From M3007 sp033764075 (GTDB lineage Bacteria > Bacteroidota > Bacteroidia > Chitinophagales > Saprospiraceae), in assembly GCA_033764075.1 (NCBI GenBank), contig JANRJH010000024.1:62001-126000 (forward strand): a stretch of 64,000 nt of DNA, read 5' to 3'. Below, piece after piece: positions 34,866 to 44,054 of this stretch (position 1 is the stretch's first letter; each line of letters begins with the position of its first letter). Under the pieces are notes generated by a model, which did no database searches, was not told where the DNA came from, and was given only the letters and a program-made list of their open reading frames with translations. Both the position numbers and the translations under genes were made by a program.

Positions 34866-37073
34866 TTATTTCGCGAAACTGATCTTTTTCAAATTTATTT
34901 CCTCCGCCATCCCACTGCCCTGGCGTAGCTTAAAGCACTTGTTTGCCTGAACACTGGCAAACACTTCCTTTTTCTCCCCGGCTTTGGGCCAGTAGACTTC
35001 GACGGAGTCGACAACAGCGTTTGCCCCTAAACCGATATCCATGCGCAAACTGCCGGAACCAAAGCTTCCGCCGGTGCTGCAGGTGCGCCAGAGGGTTTGT
35101 TTTTGGCCGTTCGGGTAGGACACATGAACCGCAACGCGCGCCTGCAGGGCATCGCGGTTGCAGGTTTTTCCTTCCAGTAGCAGCGCCAGCCAATGGTTGG
35201 CGTTGCCAGGGTTTTCGAAAAGTATGTTGTTGGCCACGTCACCCTCATATGCGCCGCCCATGACCTCGTAGATGTCTTCGTCGCCGTCGTTGTCCAAATC
35301 GGCAAAAGCAACGCCGTGTCCTTTTTGGATGTGTGCGAAGCCGTTGAAAGTGATTTCGTCAAACCGTTTGCCTTCTACATTGCGGAACATACGGTTGGGC
35401 ACCAGGGCCTGCAGATCCGGCGTCCCGGTGCCGAGGTAAAAATCAAGCCATCCATCGTTGTCCAGATCGCCAAAATTGCACCCCATGGCGTAGGTTACCG
35501 TTCGCAGTCCATATTCGGCGGACACGTCGGTGAAGGTGTTGTTGCCATTGTTGCGGTATAGCTGAATGAACTCACCGGGCTGGTTTTTGCCAAGCAGATA
35601 GGCCAGAAAGGCGCCTCCGGCCTGTATTTGCGGGTCAATTTTATAACCGCAAACAAGGATGTCGTCAAAACCGTCGTTGTTAAAATCAAAAAACCAGGTG
35701 GGAAAATTAAAAAGTGTGGTGCCCAGTCCGGCACGGGCGGTTGCATCTTCAAACTTCCACTGCTGTCCCGAGCCTCCCTGGTTGATAAACAGCCGTGTTG
35801 GCCCTCCCATAACCGTGAGGAACAAATCCGGGCGCTGGTCATTGTTGACATCCCCCCAGGCCATGCCCTTAAAAAAGCCTTTCAGATCAAGCCCCAATTG
35901 CGGCGCTACGTTGGTAAAGGTTCCGTCGCCGTTGTTTCTAAACAGTTCGTTCGGATGCTGCATTTGAGGATTCCTGGAGCGAGACTCGTTGGCGATGTAC
36001 AGGTCCAGCCATCCGTCGCCGTCATAATCCGCCCAGTTGGCCGCCTGTGTGGGGTGGAAGGAGAGCAATCCGGACTGTATGGTGACGTCGGTGAAGGTGC
36101 CGTCACCGTTATTGCGCAGCAGCGAATTGGGATGCGTGCCACCCTCCAGCCAGCCGCCGCGCAAAATGGTAATATCCCGGTCGCCGTCATTGTCATAGTC
36201 GCAATGCAAGGCATTCAGGCCGCTGACGATACCGATGAGGTTGGCTTCCCGGGTGCGATCGGCAAAGGTTCCGTCTCCGTTGTTGATGTAGAGACGGCAT
36301 TGGTCGGCAAGCCCGTAAGAAGTGACGAAGAGGTCAATGTCGCCGTCGTTGTCAAAATCTTCGGTGCATACGCCGCCGGACAGGCCCCGATCGTCAACAC
36401 CCAGTTGACCGGCAATGTTCCGAAAGGCGATGGCGCCTTTGGCTTGGAACAGCTGGGTGGGGATACGATGGGCTGCCGGCACGCTATTGGGCCATTGGCC
36501 AATGTTCATATAGGCAATGTTGAGCAACCAGCGTGTATGCAGGTCGTCGGGATATTGTTTGAGGATGCGTTCGTAAATGGCAATGGCATTTTCCGGGCCG
36601 GCTTTGAATTTGTACACGCCTTCCTGGCGGATGGGCAGGATACAGGAAGCGTCTACCGGATTTTCGACGCAGTTTTGCACCTCCCCCAGTCGGAGGTAGG
36701 CCAGGGCGAGGGTCTCGTAGACGAGTCGGGTGTCCGGACGGAGGGTGTCGTTTATTTTGGCCACGACGTCCAGCAATTGCATGATGGATGTCTCCACCTT
36801 GCCCGCAAACAGCAATTGCTCTGCATAGCGAAATTGTGCTGCCAGGCGTTTTTCCGGCGGCAGGCTGTTCATTTGGTTGTATATGAGGTCTGCCATACGA
36901 CCATTCAGGTTGTAACATACCACCGGATCGGCATGTTGGGCAATACTGTCCAGCATGGCAATCATACGGGCGTGTCCGGCTTCATCCGAAATGCCACCGA
37001 CAACTGTTTGCCGTTGGCAACTCAGCAGGCCAATCAATAACATCAAGCGGAATACCAATGATGAGAAGTGCAT
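34866..37073 (-). CDS. FG-GAP/VCBS and ASPIC/UnbV domain lipoprotein (CRTAC-like)
   Basis: The 735-residue protein has a lipoprotein signal (LLIGLLSC). An N-terminal helical region resembling tetratricopeptide repeats includes a partial TPR-like pattern around residues 60-200. Seven calcium-binding-type repeats follow, each with D-x-D/N-x-D-G (for example DFDNDGDIDLFV, DYDGDGWLDLYI, DLDNDGDEDIYE), forming a beta-propeller. The C-terminal ASPIC/UnbV domain begins NHWLALLLEG. Such proteins are common on Bacteroidota surfaces; their ligand is usually unknown. It lies between two copies of the dispersed palindrome. Confidence 0.88.
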   Translation of the reverse strand: MHFSSLVFRLMLLIGLLSCQRQTVVGGISDEAGHARMIAMLDSIAQHADPVVCYNLNGRMADLIYNQMNSLPPEKRLAAQFRYAEQLLFAGKVETSIMQLLDVVAKINDTLRPDTRLVYETLALAYLRLGEVQNCVENPVDASCILPIRQEGVYKFKAGPENAIAIYERILKQYPDDLHTRWLLNIAYMNIGQWPNSVPAAHRIPTQLFQAKGAIAFRNIAGQLGVDDRGLSGGVCTEDFDNDGDIDLFVTSYGLADQCRLYINNGDGTFADRTREANLIGIVSGLNALHCDYDNDGDRDITILRGGWLEGGTHPNSLLRNNGDGTFTDVTIQSGLLSFHPTQAANWADYDGDGWLDLYIANESRSRNPQMQHPNELFRNNGDGTFTNVAPQLGLDLKGFFKGMAWGDVNNDQRPDLFLTVMGGPTRLFINQGGSGQQWKFEDATARAGLGTTLFNFPTWFFDFNNDGFDDILVCGYKIDPQIQAGGAFLAYLLGKNQPGEFIQLYRNNGNNTFTDVSAEYGLRTVTYAMGCNFGDLDNDGWLDFYLGTGTPDLQALVPNRMFRNVEGKRFDEITFNGFAHIQKGHGVAFADLDNDGDEDIYEVMGGAYEGDVANNILFENPGNANHWLALLLEGKTCNRDALQARVAVHVSYPNGQKQTLWRTCSTGGSFGSGSLRMDIGLGANAVVDSVEVYWPKAGEKKEVFASVQANKCFKLRQGSGMAEEINLKKISFAK

Positions 37074-37090
37074 GATTCGGAATATTATAT

Positions 37091-37118
37091 TCGTCCTACG
37101 ACTATACTCGTAGGACGA
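37091..37118. repeat. Dispersed intergenic palindrome, copy 4
   Basis: Identical in its 28-base core to the copy at 7971-7998, including the CTATAC centre in the same orientation. It lies in the 57-base gap between two co-directional minus-strand genes, just past the stop of the Usp gene. Confidence 0.9.
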
Positions 37119-37130
37119 CTTTTTGTTTTG

Positions 37131-37958
37131 CTAATGGGCGTCATGAAGGACCAAAAATGGAATTTTAGTTCGGTGTGCCAACTTCCGCGTAATGCTTTCA
37201 AAAAACAGGCGATTGATGAGCGAATGCTCATGGGCTACCGCCACCAGGGCATGGGCATCGGTGCTTTCCACAAAATTGGAGACGGCCTGGGCAATATCCC
37301 GATCATGCAGGTAATGAAAATCGCATGGAATGCCGTCGAGTCGCTGGCGAAGGGTGTTTTCGCGCTGTTCATTGCGCTCCTCACCGTGTTTATCCAGGAT
37401 GTGCACCACGCGCAGGGTGCTATTGCCGATGCCCAAAAATTGGCGGAAGGTCATCATTGATTTCTCCCCAATGGTCATGTTGTAATCGGTCGCGTACACC
37501 ACGCTGCCCGTCGGCTTGAACTGCCCACCTGTCGGAATGGCCAGGAGTGGAATACGGGTCCGGGTCATCACGCCTGCGGTGATCGACCCCAGAAGCATTT
37601 CCTTGAGCCCGGTAGCGCCGGTGGTGCCCATCACGATCAGGTCGGCTTGCATATCCTCGGCTTCGTCGCAAATGGTGGGTACCGGGAACCCAAGTACACA
37701 AGACGAACGCATGGGTACATCCGGAAAGCCGGCGCGCCGTTTCAGGCGCTTGAGCCAGTCGGCGAGCACCTTATTGCGCTGCGAGAGGTAGTCGTAGGTC
37801 CAAAACGCATTGTACAAGTTGCTGTCTACCCCTTCATTGGGAAAAATGACGTTAATGACCTGGACTTCGGCGCCCGTTTCTTGGGCATATGCCACGGCAT
37901 AATGTAAGGCGTTGGTAGCGCACTTTGAAAAATCGATGGGGACAAGGATTGTAGACAT
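37131..37958 (-). CDS. Tandem universal stress protein (UspA-like)
   Basis: The 275-residue protein contains two Usp domains, about residues 1-140 and 150-275. The first has the start STILVPIDFSKCATNALHYA and the nucleotide-binding loop GTTGATGLKEMLLGS. The second has VVYATDYN and a less conserved loop. Usp proteins bind ATP or other nucleotides and are made under stress or starvation. It follows the adenosyltransferase gene by nine bases, so the two probably share a transcript. Confidence 0.9.
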   Translation of the reverse strand: MSTILVPIDFSKCATNALHYAVAYAQETGAEVQVINVIFPNEGVDSNLYNAFWTYDYLSQRNKVLADWLKRLKRRAGFPDVPMRSSCVLGFPVPTICDEAEDMQADLIVMGTTGATGLKEMLLGSITAGVMTRTRIPLLAIPTGGQFKPTGSVVYATDYNMTIGEKSMMTFRQFLGIGNSTLRVVHILDKHGEERNEQRENTLRQRLDGIPCDFHYLHDRDIAQAVSNFVESTDAHALVAVAHEHSLINRLFFESITRKLAHRTKIPFLVLHDAH

Positions 37959-37967
37959 GTGTACGGT

Positions 37968-38519
37968 TTATGAGCGTTTGTTCCAGATCACTTCCTCGGC
38001 ATGCAGATCCATTCCAATTTTGCGGGACAGCACGAAAAAGAAATCCGACAGTCGGTTGAGGTATTGCAACAGGAGCGCATCCATGGGTTGAGCAGCGTGA
38101 AGGGCGACCACCAGGCGTTCTGCCCTGCGACAAACCGTGCGACAAATATGCGCCGCAGAAACGGAAGGATGGCCACCGGGGAGAATGAAATTTCTAAGTT
38201 CCGGCAAGGTGTCGTCCATGGCGTCCATATTCGATTCCAGAAATTGTACGTCCGCCTCCACCAAATCGGGCGCCGGCAGGGGCCTGTCGGGGTCGGAAGC
38301 CAGGGCGGAACCAATGCTGAACAGGCGGTTCTGAATCTCAAACAGGACAGCGCGCAACTGCGTGTCGGTCAGTTGGTCGCGCAAAGCCCCGGTGAACGCA
38401 TTCAACTCGTCGACGGTACCATACGCATCCACCCGCAGGTCGGCTTTCGACACCCTCCGGCCGCCGAACAAGGAGGTCTGACCGGCGTCACCGGTTTTGG
38501 TGTAAATTCGAAAAGGCAT
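37968..38519 (-). CDS. Cob(I)alamin adenosyltransferase, PduO type
   Basis: The 183-residue protein has the PduO-type signature: IYTKTGDAGQTSLFGGRRVSK at the N-terminus, RVDAYGTVDELNAFTG, and CRRAERLVVAL near the C-terminus. It transfers adenosine from ATP to cob(I)alamin to make coenzyme B12, needed for example by methylmalonyl-CoA mutase. The ATG at 38519 (MPFRIYTK) is preferred to an upstream in-frame start, since it begins exactly at the family N-terminus. The Usp gene follows after nine bases. Confidence 0.92.
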   Translation of the reverse strand: MPFRIYTKTGDAGQTSLFGGRRVSKADLRVDAYGTVDELNAFTGALRDQLTDTQLRAVLFEIQNRLFSIGSALASDPDRPLPAPDLVEADVQFLESNMDAMDDTLPELRNFILPGGHPSVSAAHICRTVCRRAERLVVALHAAQPMDALLLQYLNRLSDFFFVLSRKIGMDLHAEEVIWNKRS

Positions 38520-38570
38520 TTTTTTACCGGCAAAATTCCGAAAAAAAGGTTTTGTACGCACCTGTTTGGC

Positions 38571-38579
38571 TATTTTTGC
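38571..38579 (+). promoter_or_regulatory. Promoter box for the YebC-family gene
   Basis: TATTTTTGC matches the -7 consensus and lies 54 bases before the ATG at 38633. A TTTG at 38551-38554 lies at a slightly short spacing of 16 bases. Confidence 0.5.
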
Positions 38580-38632
38580 GGCGCCTTTGACAAATGCTTT
38601 TTTTTTACCATTGCAAATAACACCAGCAAGAT

Positions 38633-39349
38633 ATGGGACGCGCGTTTGAATTCCGTAAAGAGCGTAAGTTTAAACGTTGGGCCGGTATGGCCAAAACCTT
38701 CACCCGCATCGGTCGGGAGATCAACCTGGCGGTAAAAGCCGGCGGGGCGAATCCGGAGTACAACTCCCGACTGCGATTGGCCATCCAAAACGCCAAAGCG
38801 GCCAATATGCCCAAGGCGAACGTGGAAAACGCCATTAAAAAAGCCAGCGGCAAGGACGCCGAAAACTTCCAGGAGGTGATTTACGAAGGCTACGGCCCCC
38901 ACGGCGTCGCCATCCTCGTGGAAACAGCGACCGATAACCCCACCCGCACCGTGGCCAATCTGCGCATGTATTTCGACCGTGGTGGTGGCACGCTCGGGAA
39001 TTCCGGTTCAGTGGCGTTCATGTTCAACCACAAAGGGGTGTTCAAAAGCAAAGCCGAAGGCCGTGACTGGGACGAACTTGAACTCGAACTTATCGACGCC
39101 GGCCTGGAAGAAATCAAACGCGAAGACGACGAAGTGGTGCTCTACACTGATTTTGCCGATTTCGGCGCCATGCAAAAGGCACTCGAGGACCGGAACATTG
39201 AGACCACCAGCGCCCAGGCCGAATGGATCCCCACCATGACCAAAAAACTCGGCGATTCCGAAGTGGAACAAATGATCAAGCTGCTGGACAAACTGGAAGA
39301 GGATGACGATGTGCTCAACGTGTTCCATACCATGGACATGAGCGAATAG
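38633..39349 (+). CDS. YebC/PmpR/TACO1 family protein
   Basis: The 238-residue protein starts MGRAFEFRKERKFKRWAG and has the family's RIGREINLAVKAGGANPEYNSRL region. It continues with YEGYGPHGVAILVE, followed by DNPTRTVANLR and GSVAFMF. YebC proteins were first described as transcriptional regulators and are now also linked to translation of difficult (proline-rich) sequences on the ribosome. It converges with the MBL hydrolase gene and has its own promoter box. Which role applies here cannot be told from sequence. Confidence 0.93.
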   Translation: MGRAFEFRKERKFKRWAGMAKTFTRIGREINLAVKAGGANPEYNSRLRLAIQNAKAANMPKANVENAIKKASGKDAENFQEVIYEGYGPHGVAILVETATDNPTRTVANLRMYFDRGGGTLGNSGSVAFMFNHKGVFKSKAEGRDWDELELELIDAGLEEIKREDDEVVLYTDFADFGAMQKALEDRNIETTSAQAEWIPTMTKKLGDSEVEQMIKLLDKLEEDDDVLNVFHTMDMSE

Positions 39350-39366
39350 TTGTCGCTGCGTACATC

Positions 39367-40272
39367 CTACTCGTCAGAAATACTTTCCCTCCCCTGCTCT
39401 TCCGGTTCGTGGCGGCCTATGTTCAGGAGTTCGGGGTTCCAGGTCCAAAGACCCTGTTCATATTCCCGGCGCATAAGGGCCATGTTGTCGTGGTGGTAGT
39501 GTTGCAGTCCTCTTTGGTTCGGGTATCGGCTCCACAGTGAATCCTCGTCGAACGGGACCCCCGTGCTGATGCTCTCCCGCAGGGCATACAGGTAAGCCAG
39601 GCCCTGCTGCTGACGGTTCATCCAACCATCCATGTCGAAGACCATGCTGCCGTGGCCGGGTACCACCCGGGTGAACCAGTTTTTGTCGTGAATTGTGTTT
39701 AATTTCAGGAGCGTCGCCTCATAGGCCATACTGGAGTCTGTAATGATGGGAAATTCCAGGTCCGATAGGTAATCGCCGGCGATCAACAGTCCGAGTTGCC
39801 AGATGATCACCATCATGCTGTCGATGGTATGCCCGGGCATCAGGTAAATCGACATTTTGGTCTGCCCAACCCGAAACTGAACGCCGTCCTGATACACTAA
39901 AAAATTGCCCACCGGATATTCCACCTGGTAATTCCGCTGCAGGTAGTACTGTTCGTCGAAAGTCAGGGCCTCCTCCAACAACTCTTCCTTCCTGGGGTGG
40001 TTGGCCATGGCCTCGGTCATGAATACGCGATTGGGTGAAAAAGCCCTGAACCCAAGAATATGGTCAAAATCCGAATGCGTAAACAACAAATAAAGCGGCT
40101 TATCCCCCCTCTTTTCTTCCACCAACTGCTGTATTGCCCTGATTTCCTCCGGCAAAATGCCCGGATCAAACACCATGACTACATCGTCCGTGTGTACCAC
40201 CGTAGTGTTCATTCGGAAAAGCGCACTCTGAAGGACCGTGACATTAGGGTCCCTGAAAAGGATGTTCGCCAT
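39367..40272 (-). CDS. MBL-fold metallo-hydrolase
   Basis: The 301-residue protein has the metallo-beta-lactamase metal motif LLFTHSDFDHILG (H-x-D-x-D-H type), a further histidine in LMPGHTIDSM, and VVPGHGSM for the later ligands. No signal peptide is seen, so a cytoplasmic hydrolase of the broad MBL superfamily is likely; the substrate is not predictable. It starts at 40272 behind a well-formed promoter at 40339-40369. Confidence 0.85.
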   Translation of the reverse strand: MANILFRDPNVTVLQSALFRMNTTVVHTDDVVMVFDPGILPEEIRAIQQLVEEKRGDKPLYLLFTHSDFDHILGFRAFSPNRVFMTEAMANHPRKEELLEEALTFDEQYYLQRNYQVEYPVGNFLVYQDGVQFRVGQTKMSIYLMPGHTIDSMMVIIWQLGLLIAGDYLSDLEFPIITDSSMAYEATLLKLNTIHDKNWFTRVVPGHGSMVFDMDGWMNRQQQGLAYLYALRESISTGVPFDEDSLWSRYPNQRGLQHYHHDNMALMRREYEQGLWTWNPELLNIGRHEPEEQGRESISDE

Positions 40273-40312
40273 ATTGCTTTGGATCTTTGGACTGCAAGTG
40301 CCGAAAAAGGCT

Positions 40313-40321
40313 TAATTTTGC
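40313..40321 (+). promoter_or_regulatory. Promoter box for der
   Basis: TAATTTTGC fits TAnnTTTG followed by C, 64 bases before the der ATG. A TTTG at 40286-40289 is the best -33 candidate but at a long spacing of 23 bases. Confidence 0.5.
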
Positions 40322-40338
40322 AGGCGTTGTCTGGGCGA

Positions 40339-40369
40339 CAAAAGTATAACACAGAAATCCCGCTACCAA
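40339..40369 (-). promoter_or_regulatory. Promoter for the MBL hydrolase gene
   Basis: On the minus strand a TTG element (40367-40369) is followed after 20 bases by TACTTTTG (40339-40346). The two promoters for this gene and der overlap in one 113-base divergent region. Confidence 0.62.
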
Positions 40370-40385
40370 ACAACCAACTGCATAA

Positions 40386-41690
40386 ATGGGAAATATCGTC
40401 GCCATTGTCGGCAGACCGAATGTTGGAAAATCTACCCTGTACAACCGCCTCGTCGGTATGCGGGAGGCCATTACAGATGATTTTTCGGGGGTTACCCGTG
40501 ATCGAAAATACGGATTTTGCGAGTGGAACGGCAAGCGGTTCACGGTGGTGGATACCGGCGGTTTCGTTCACGGCTCCGACGATGTCTTTGAAGCGGCCAT
40601 CCGGCAACAAGTGCGCATTGCAGTGAACGAGGCTGCGGTGATCCTGTTTATGGTCGACGCACAAACAGGCATAACCGACCTCGACGACAACATTGCCAAA
40701 CTCCTGCGCCGGCACAAAAGGCCCGTTTTTCTGGTGGTCAACAAGGTAGACAACTACAACCGGCTAATGGAGGCCAACGAATTCTGGAGCCTGGGTTTCG
40801 AAAACGTCTTTTTCATTGCTTCCATCAGCGGCAGTGGCACCGGCGACCTGCTCGACTCCGTGGTCGAGCACATCGAAAACGTGGAGCCGCTGGAAACCGA
40901 ACTCCCCAAATTTGCCATCGTAGGTCGCCCAAACGTCGGGAAATCATCCCTCACCAACGCTTTGCTGGGCGAAGAGCGCCACATCGTGACCCCCATTGCC
41001 GGAACAACCCGCGACTCCATCCACTCGCACTACAATAAATTCGGCAAGGAATTTATCCTGATCGATACGGCCGGCATACGCAAGAAAACAAAGGTAGAAG
41101 AAGACCTCGAGTTTTATTCCGTCATGCGGGCCATTCGGGCGGTGGAAGAGTCCGACGTGTGCCTGTTGGTCATTGACGCTACGCTGGGTCTCGAAGCCCA
41201 GGATATGAACATCATCCGGCTGGCCCAAAAGCGACACAAAGGGCTGGTTATCCTGGTAAACAAGTGGGACCTGATGTCCAAAGAGACCAATACCGCCAGG
41301 GACTACGAGCTGGCCATCAAAAACAAGATAGCCCCTTTTGATGATGTTCCCATCCTGTTTATTTCCGCTATGGAAAAACAACGCATCTTTCAGGCCATAG
41401 AGGCCGCCATGGAGGTGTACGCAAACCGGGCGCGCCGCATCAAAACGTCGGAACTGAACGACCTGATCCTGCCCATCATCGAGCAAATCCCCCCGCCGTC
41501 CGTAAAAGGCCGCTACCCCAAGTTTAAGTACATCACCCAATTGCCAACCCCATATCCGTCATTTGCGTTTTTTGTCAATAATCCGAACTGGGTGCGCGAC
41601 TCCTACGTGCAGTTTCTTGAAAACCAGATTCGGAGATTATACAATTTTCAAGGTGTGCCGATAGAGGTGTACATGCGGTCAAAGTCCTGA
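40386..41690 (+). CDS. der: Ribosome-assembly GTPase Der (EngA)
   Basis: The 434-residue protein has two tandem GTPase domains. The first has GRPNVGKSTLYNRLVG, DTGG and NKVDN. The second has GRPNVGKSSLTN, DTAGIRK and NKWDL. A C-terminal KH-like domain ends the protein. Der is needed for maturation of the large ribosomal subunit in bacteria. The length and order of domains match the family. A lipoprotein gene follows after 33 bases. Confidence 0.97.
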   Translation: MGNIVAIVGRPNVGKSTLYNRLVGMREAITDDFSGVTRDRKYGFCEWNGKRFTVVDTGGFVHGSDDVFEAAIRQQVRIAVNEAAVILFMVDAQTGITDLDDNIAKLLRRHKRPVFLVVNKVDNYNRLMEANEFWSLGFENVFFIASISGSGTGDLLDSVVEHIENVEPLETELPKFAIVGRPNVGKSSLTNALLGEERHIVTPIAGTTRDSIHSHYNKFGKEFILIDTAGIRKKTKVEEDLEFYSVMRAIRAVEESDVCLLVIDATLGLEAQDMNIIRLAQKRHKGLVILVNKWDLMSKETNTARDYELAIKNKIAPFDDVPILFISAMEKQRIFQAIEAAMEVYANRARRIKTSELNDLILPIIEQIPPPSVKGRYPKFKYITQLPTPYPSFAFFVNNPNWVRDSYVQFLENQIRRLYNFQGVPIEVYMRSKS

Positions 41691-41723
41691 ACAGCAGCGC
41701 CTCCGGCTAAATTGCATTCGCAC

Positions 41724-42584
41724 ATGAATCTTAAACACATCACACTACTGCTCACGGCCGCCTGCATGGCCCTGGTGTTGGCCTGCGACCAGCAGGAGGA
41801 CATACCGGCCTATGTTCGCGTGGAACCTTTTACCATTGATGAACCTGGCGGGGACACCCTGCACGATCTCACCGACGGCTGGTTTTACGCAGACCTGGTG
41901 TTCCTCGGCGCGTACGACCTGCCTTCAGACATTCCAGTGCTCAACGAGGGTCTGAATGAAATTCTGGTATTTCCGGGCATCAAAGAAAACGGAATCCTTG
42001 AAACACCCAACATTTACCCCATGATGACCTGGCACATAGAGGACATCACCCTCCAGCCGGGTAAGGTGACCGTGGTCAAACCGGTGGTCAGATACGACCC
42101 TGCTGCCATCTTTGCCTGGGACATCGATCGCGGAACCTTCGACGGAAATTCCACCGTAGCCCTTGAAAACCTGGATTCAGACGCCGACCTGAATTTTATC
42201 TTGACAAATGTAGACGGCTTTACCGGCAAATACCTGCAAATGGCCGTAGACACCGCGCACCCCGTCATGGCAGTAGCCTTTGAACCGGTTACCCTGCCCA
42301 CCGTGCGCGAACGGCAGACCTGGCTGGAGATGCACTACCGGAATGAGCTCCCGTTTGTGCTTAGCCTGATCGGACAAACCACCGGGCAATCAGATGACTA
42401 TTCTCCGGTGTTTCAGTTCAACGTGTCTTCGGAATGGAACAAAATCTACATCAACCTCACCGATTTTGTCGCGTTCGATCCCCACGACAGATACCGACTG
42501 CTGTTCAACCTGAACCTGCCCACTACCGGCGTAAATATTTCCGGAAAAGTACAGATCGATAACGTGCGTCTGGTGCACTTTTAA
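41724..42584 (+). CDS. Uncharacterised lipoprotein upstream of a sugar transferase
   Basis: The 286-residue protein begins with a lipoprotein signal (LTAACMALVLAC, lipobox near residue 20). The ATG at 41724 is chosen over an in-frame TTG four codons upstream. The rest is beta-rich, with repeated strand-turn patterns (EILVFPGIKENGI, YLQMAVDTAHPVMAVAFEPV) and no known motif. It lies four bases before the sugar transferase gene, so the two are likely cotranscribed; a role at the cell surface in polysaccharide export is possible but unproven. Confidence 0.72.
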   Translation: MNLKHITLLLTAACMALVLACDQQEDIPAYVRVEPFTIDEPGGDTLHDLTDGWFYADLVFLGAYDLPSDIPVLNEGLNEILVFPGIKENGILETPNIYPMMTWHIEDITLQPGKVTVVKPVVRYDPAAIFAWDIDRGTFDGNSTVALENLDSDADLNFILTNVDGFTGKYLQMAVDTAHPVMAVAFEPVTLPTVRERQTWLEMHYRNELPFVLSLIGQTTGQSDDYSPVFQFNVSSEWNKIYINLTDFVAFDPHDRYRLLFNLNLPTTGVNISGKVQIDNVRLVHF

Positions 42585-42588
42585 GCCG

Positions 42589-44010
42589 ATGTCCCGTAAA
42601 ATACGACAACAACACACCTTCTATTACGGCTGTGCAGACTTTCTGATGGCCTTCCTCGCCTGGGCCATTTTTTTTCTGTACCGGAAAAATGCCGAAGGAA
42701 CACCCTGGGATCCTGGCGTTTTTTCCGACCCCAATTTTTTGCTGGGCATCCTCACCATTCCCATCGGATGGGTTTTACTGTACAGCATTTTTGAACACTA
42801 CACAGACATTTACCGGCAATCGCGCCTTCGCACCCTTTCCCGCACCTTTTTTCTGAGTTTTCTGGGGGTGCTGTTCCTTTTCTTTTCATTGATGCTCGAT
42901 GATGTGGTCAGGAGCTACCACAACTACTACCGGTCTTTTTTGGTGCTTTTCAGCTTGCATTTTGCCCTGACGGCGTTTTCACGGATGGTACTCCTGACGC
43001 GCGCCAGCCACCGGTTGAAAAAGGGTCGGGTCACCTTTAATACGCTGCTCATCGGCGGAAACCAGAACGCACTTGACCTTTATCTGGATATTGCCGGCAG
43101 ACCCAAGGGGCTGGGCTACCGGTTTCTGGGTTTCATCGACACCAATGGCGGCAGCGAACAGGCCATGGCGCGTTTTCTCCCCCGGTTGGGGTTCCTGAAA
43201 GACCTGGGGCAGGTGATTGAGCAATACGATGTGGAAGAGGTGATCATTGCAGTGGAAACTTCCGAGCACAGCCGTGTAAGGGGTATCCTCAACACGTTGT
43301 TCGATTACGGCGATCGGCTGTTGGTCAAGATCATCCCCGATACCTACGACATTCTGCTGGGCAGCGTCCAGATGAACCACGTATTCGGCGCCGTGCTCAT
43401 TGAGGTCAGGCAAGACCTGATGCCGCGATGGCAGCGGGTCATTAAGCGGGGGATGGACGTAACCATCAGCGCATTGGCCCTGGTGCTGCTCAGCCCGCTG
43501 TACGCTTTCATAGCCCTCCGGGTGCGCATGTCGTCGCCCGGGCCTGTGTTCTACCACCAGGAGCGCATTGGTTTTCAGGGCAAACCGTTTTTCATCCACA
43601 AGTTCCGCTCCATGTACGTTGACGCCGAGCATGCCGGACCCCAGCTGAGCAAGGACAACGATCCGCGCGTCACACCCTGGGGCGTCACCATGCGCAAATA
43701 CCGGCTCGATGAACTGCCCAACTTCTGGAACGTGCTGAAAGGCGAGATGTCGCTCGTAGGCCCCCGCCCGGAACGGCGCCACTTCATCGACCAGATCGTG
43801 CAACACAACCCCCACTACAAACACCTGCTCAAGGTGCGTCCCGGCATTACCTCCTGGGGACAGGTGAAATACGGATACGCTTCAAACCTCGACGAGATGC
43901 TCCAGCGCCTGAAATACGACCTGCTGTACATCGAGAATATGTCACTTGGCTTGGATTTTAAGATACTGTTTTATACCGTGTTGGTGTTGCTGCAAGGACG
44001 GGGTAAATAA
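42589..44010 (+). CDS. Polyprenyl-phosphate sugar-1-phosphate transferase (exopolysaccharide/O-antigen priming)
   Basis: The 473-residue membrane protein has about four N-terminal helices, a central CoA-binding-like domain, and a C-terminal bacterial sugar-transferase domain starting KRGMDVTISALALVLLSPLY. It carries FHKFRSMY-like FIHKFRSM, YRLDELPNFWNVLKGEMSLVGPRPE and ITSWGQV. This is the WbaP/WcaJ-type family that puts the first sugar phosphate on undecaprenyl phosphate. The sugar cannot be named. No other polysaccharide gene is adjacent, but glycosyltransferases lie at 54.8-57 kb. Confidence 0.92.
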   Translation: MSRKIRQQHTFYYGCADFLMAFLAWAIFFLYRKNAEGTPWDPGVFSDPNFLLGILTIPIGWVLLYSIFEHYTDIYRQSRLRTLSRTFFLSFLGVLFLFFSLMLDDVVRSYHNYYRSFLVLFSLHFALTAFSRMVLLTRASHRLKKGRVTFNTLLIGGNQNALDLYLDIAGRPKGLGYRFLGFIDTNGGSEQAMARFLPRLGFLKDLGQVIEQYDVEEVIIAVETSEHSRVRGILNTLFDYGDRLLVKIIPDTYDILLGSVQMNHVFGAVLIEVRQDLMPRWQRVIKRGMDVTISALALVLLSPLYAFIALRVRMSSPGPVFYHQERIGFQGKPFFIHKFRSMYVDAEHAGPQLSKDNDPRVTPWGVTMRKYRLDELPNFWNVLKGEMSLVGPRPERRHFIDQIVQHNPHYKHLLKVRPGITSWGQVKYGYASNLDEMLQRLKYDLLYIENMSLGLDFKILFYTVLVLLQGRGK

Positions 44011-44054
44011 ATATAAAATTCCCGGCGTACCTTCGAACCCAAAATTGCTCTTCC

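Noticed and set aside
35628..37040. A 470-codon open frame on the plus strand
   Set aside because: It lies opposite the ASPIC/UnbV lipoprotein gene, whose repeats are unmistakable; the valine-rich translation is typical of a reverse shadow of Asp/Asn-rich repeats.
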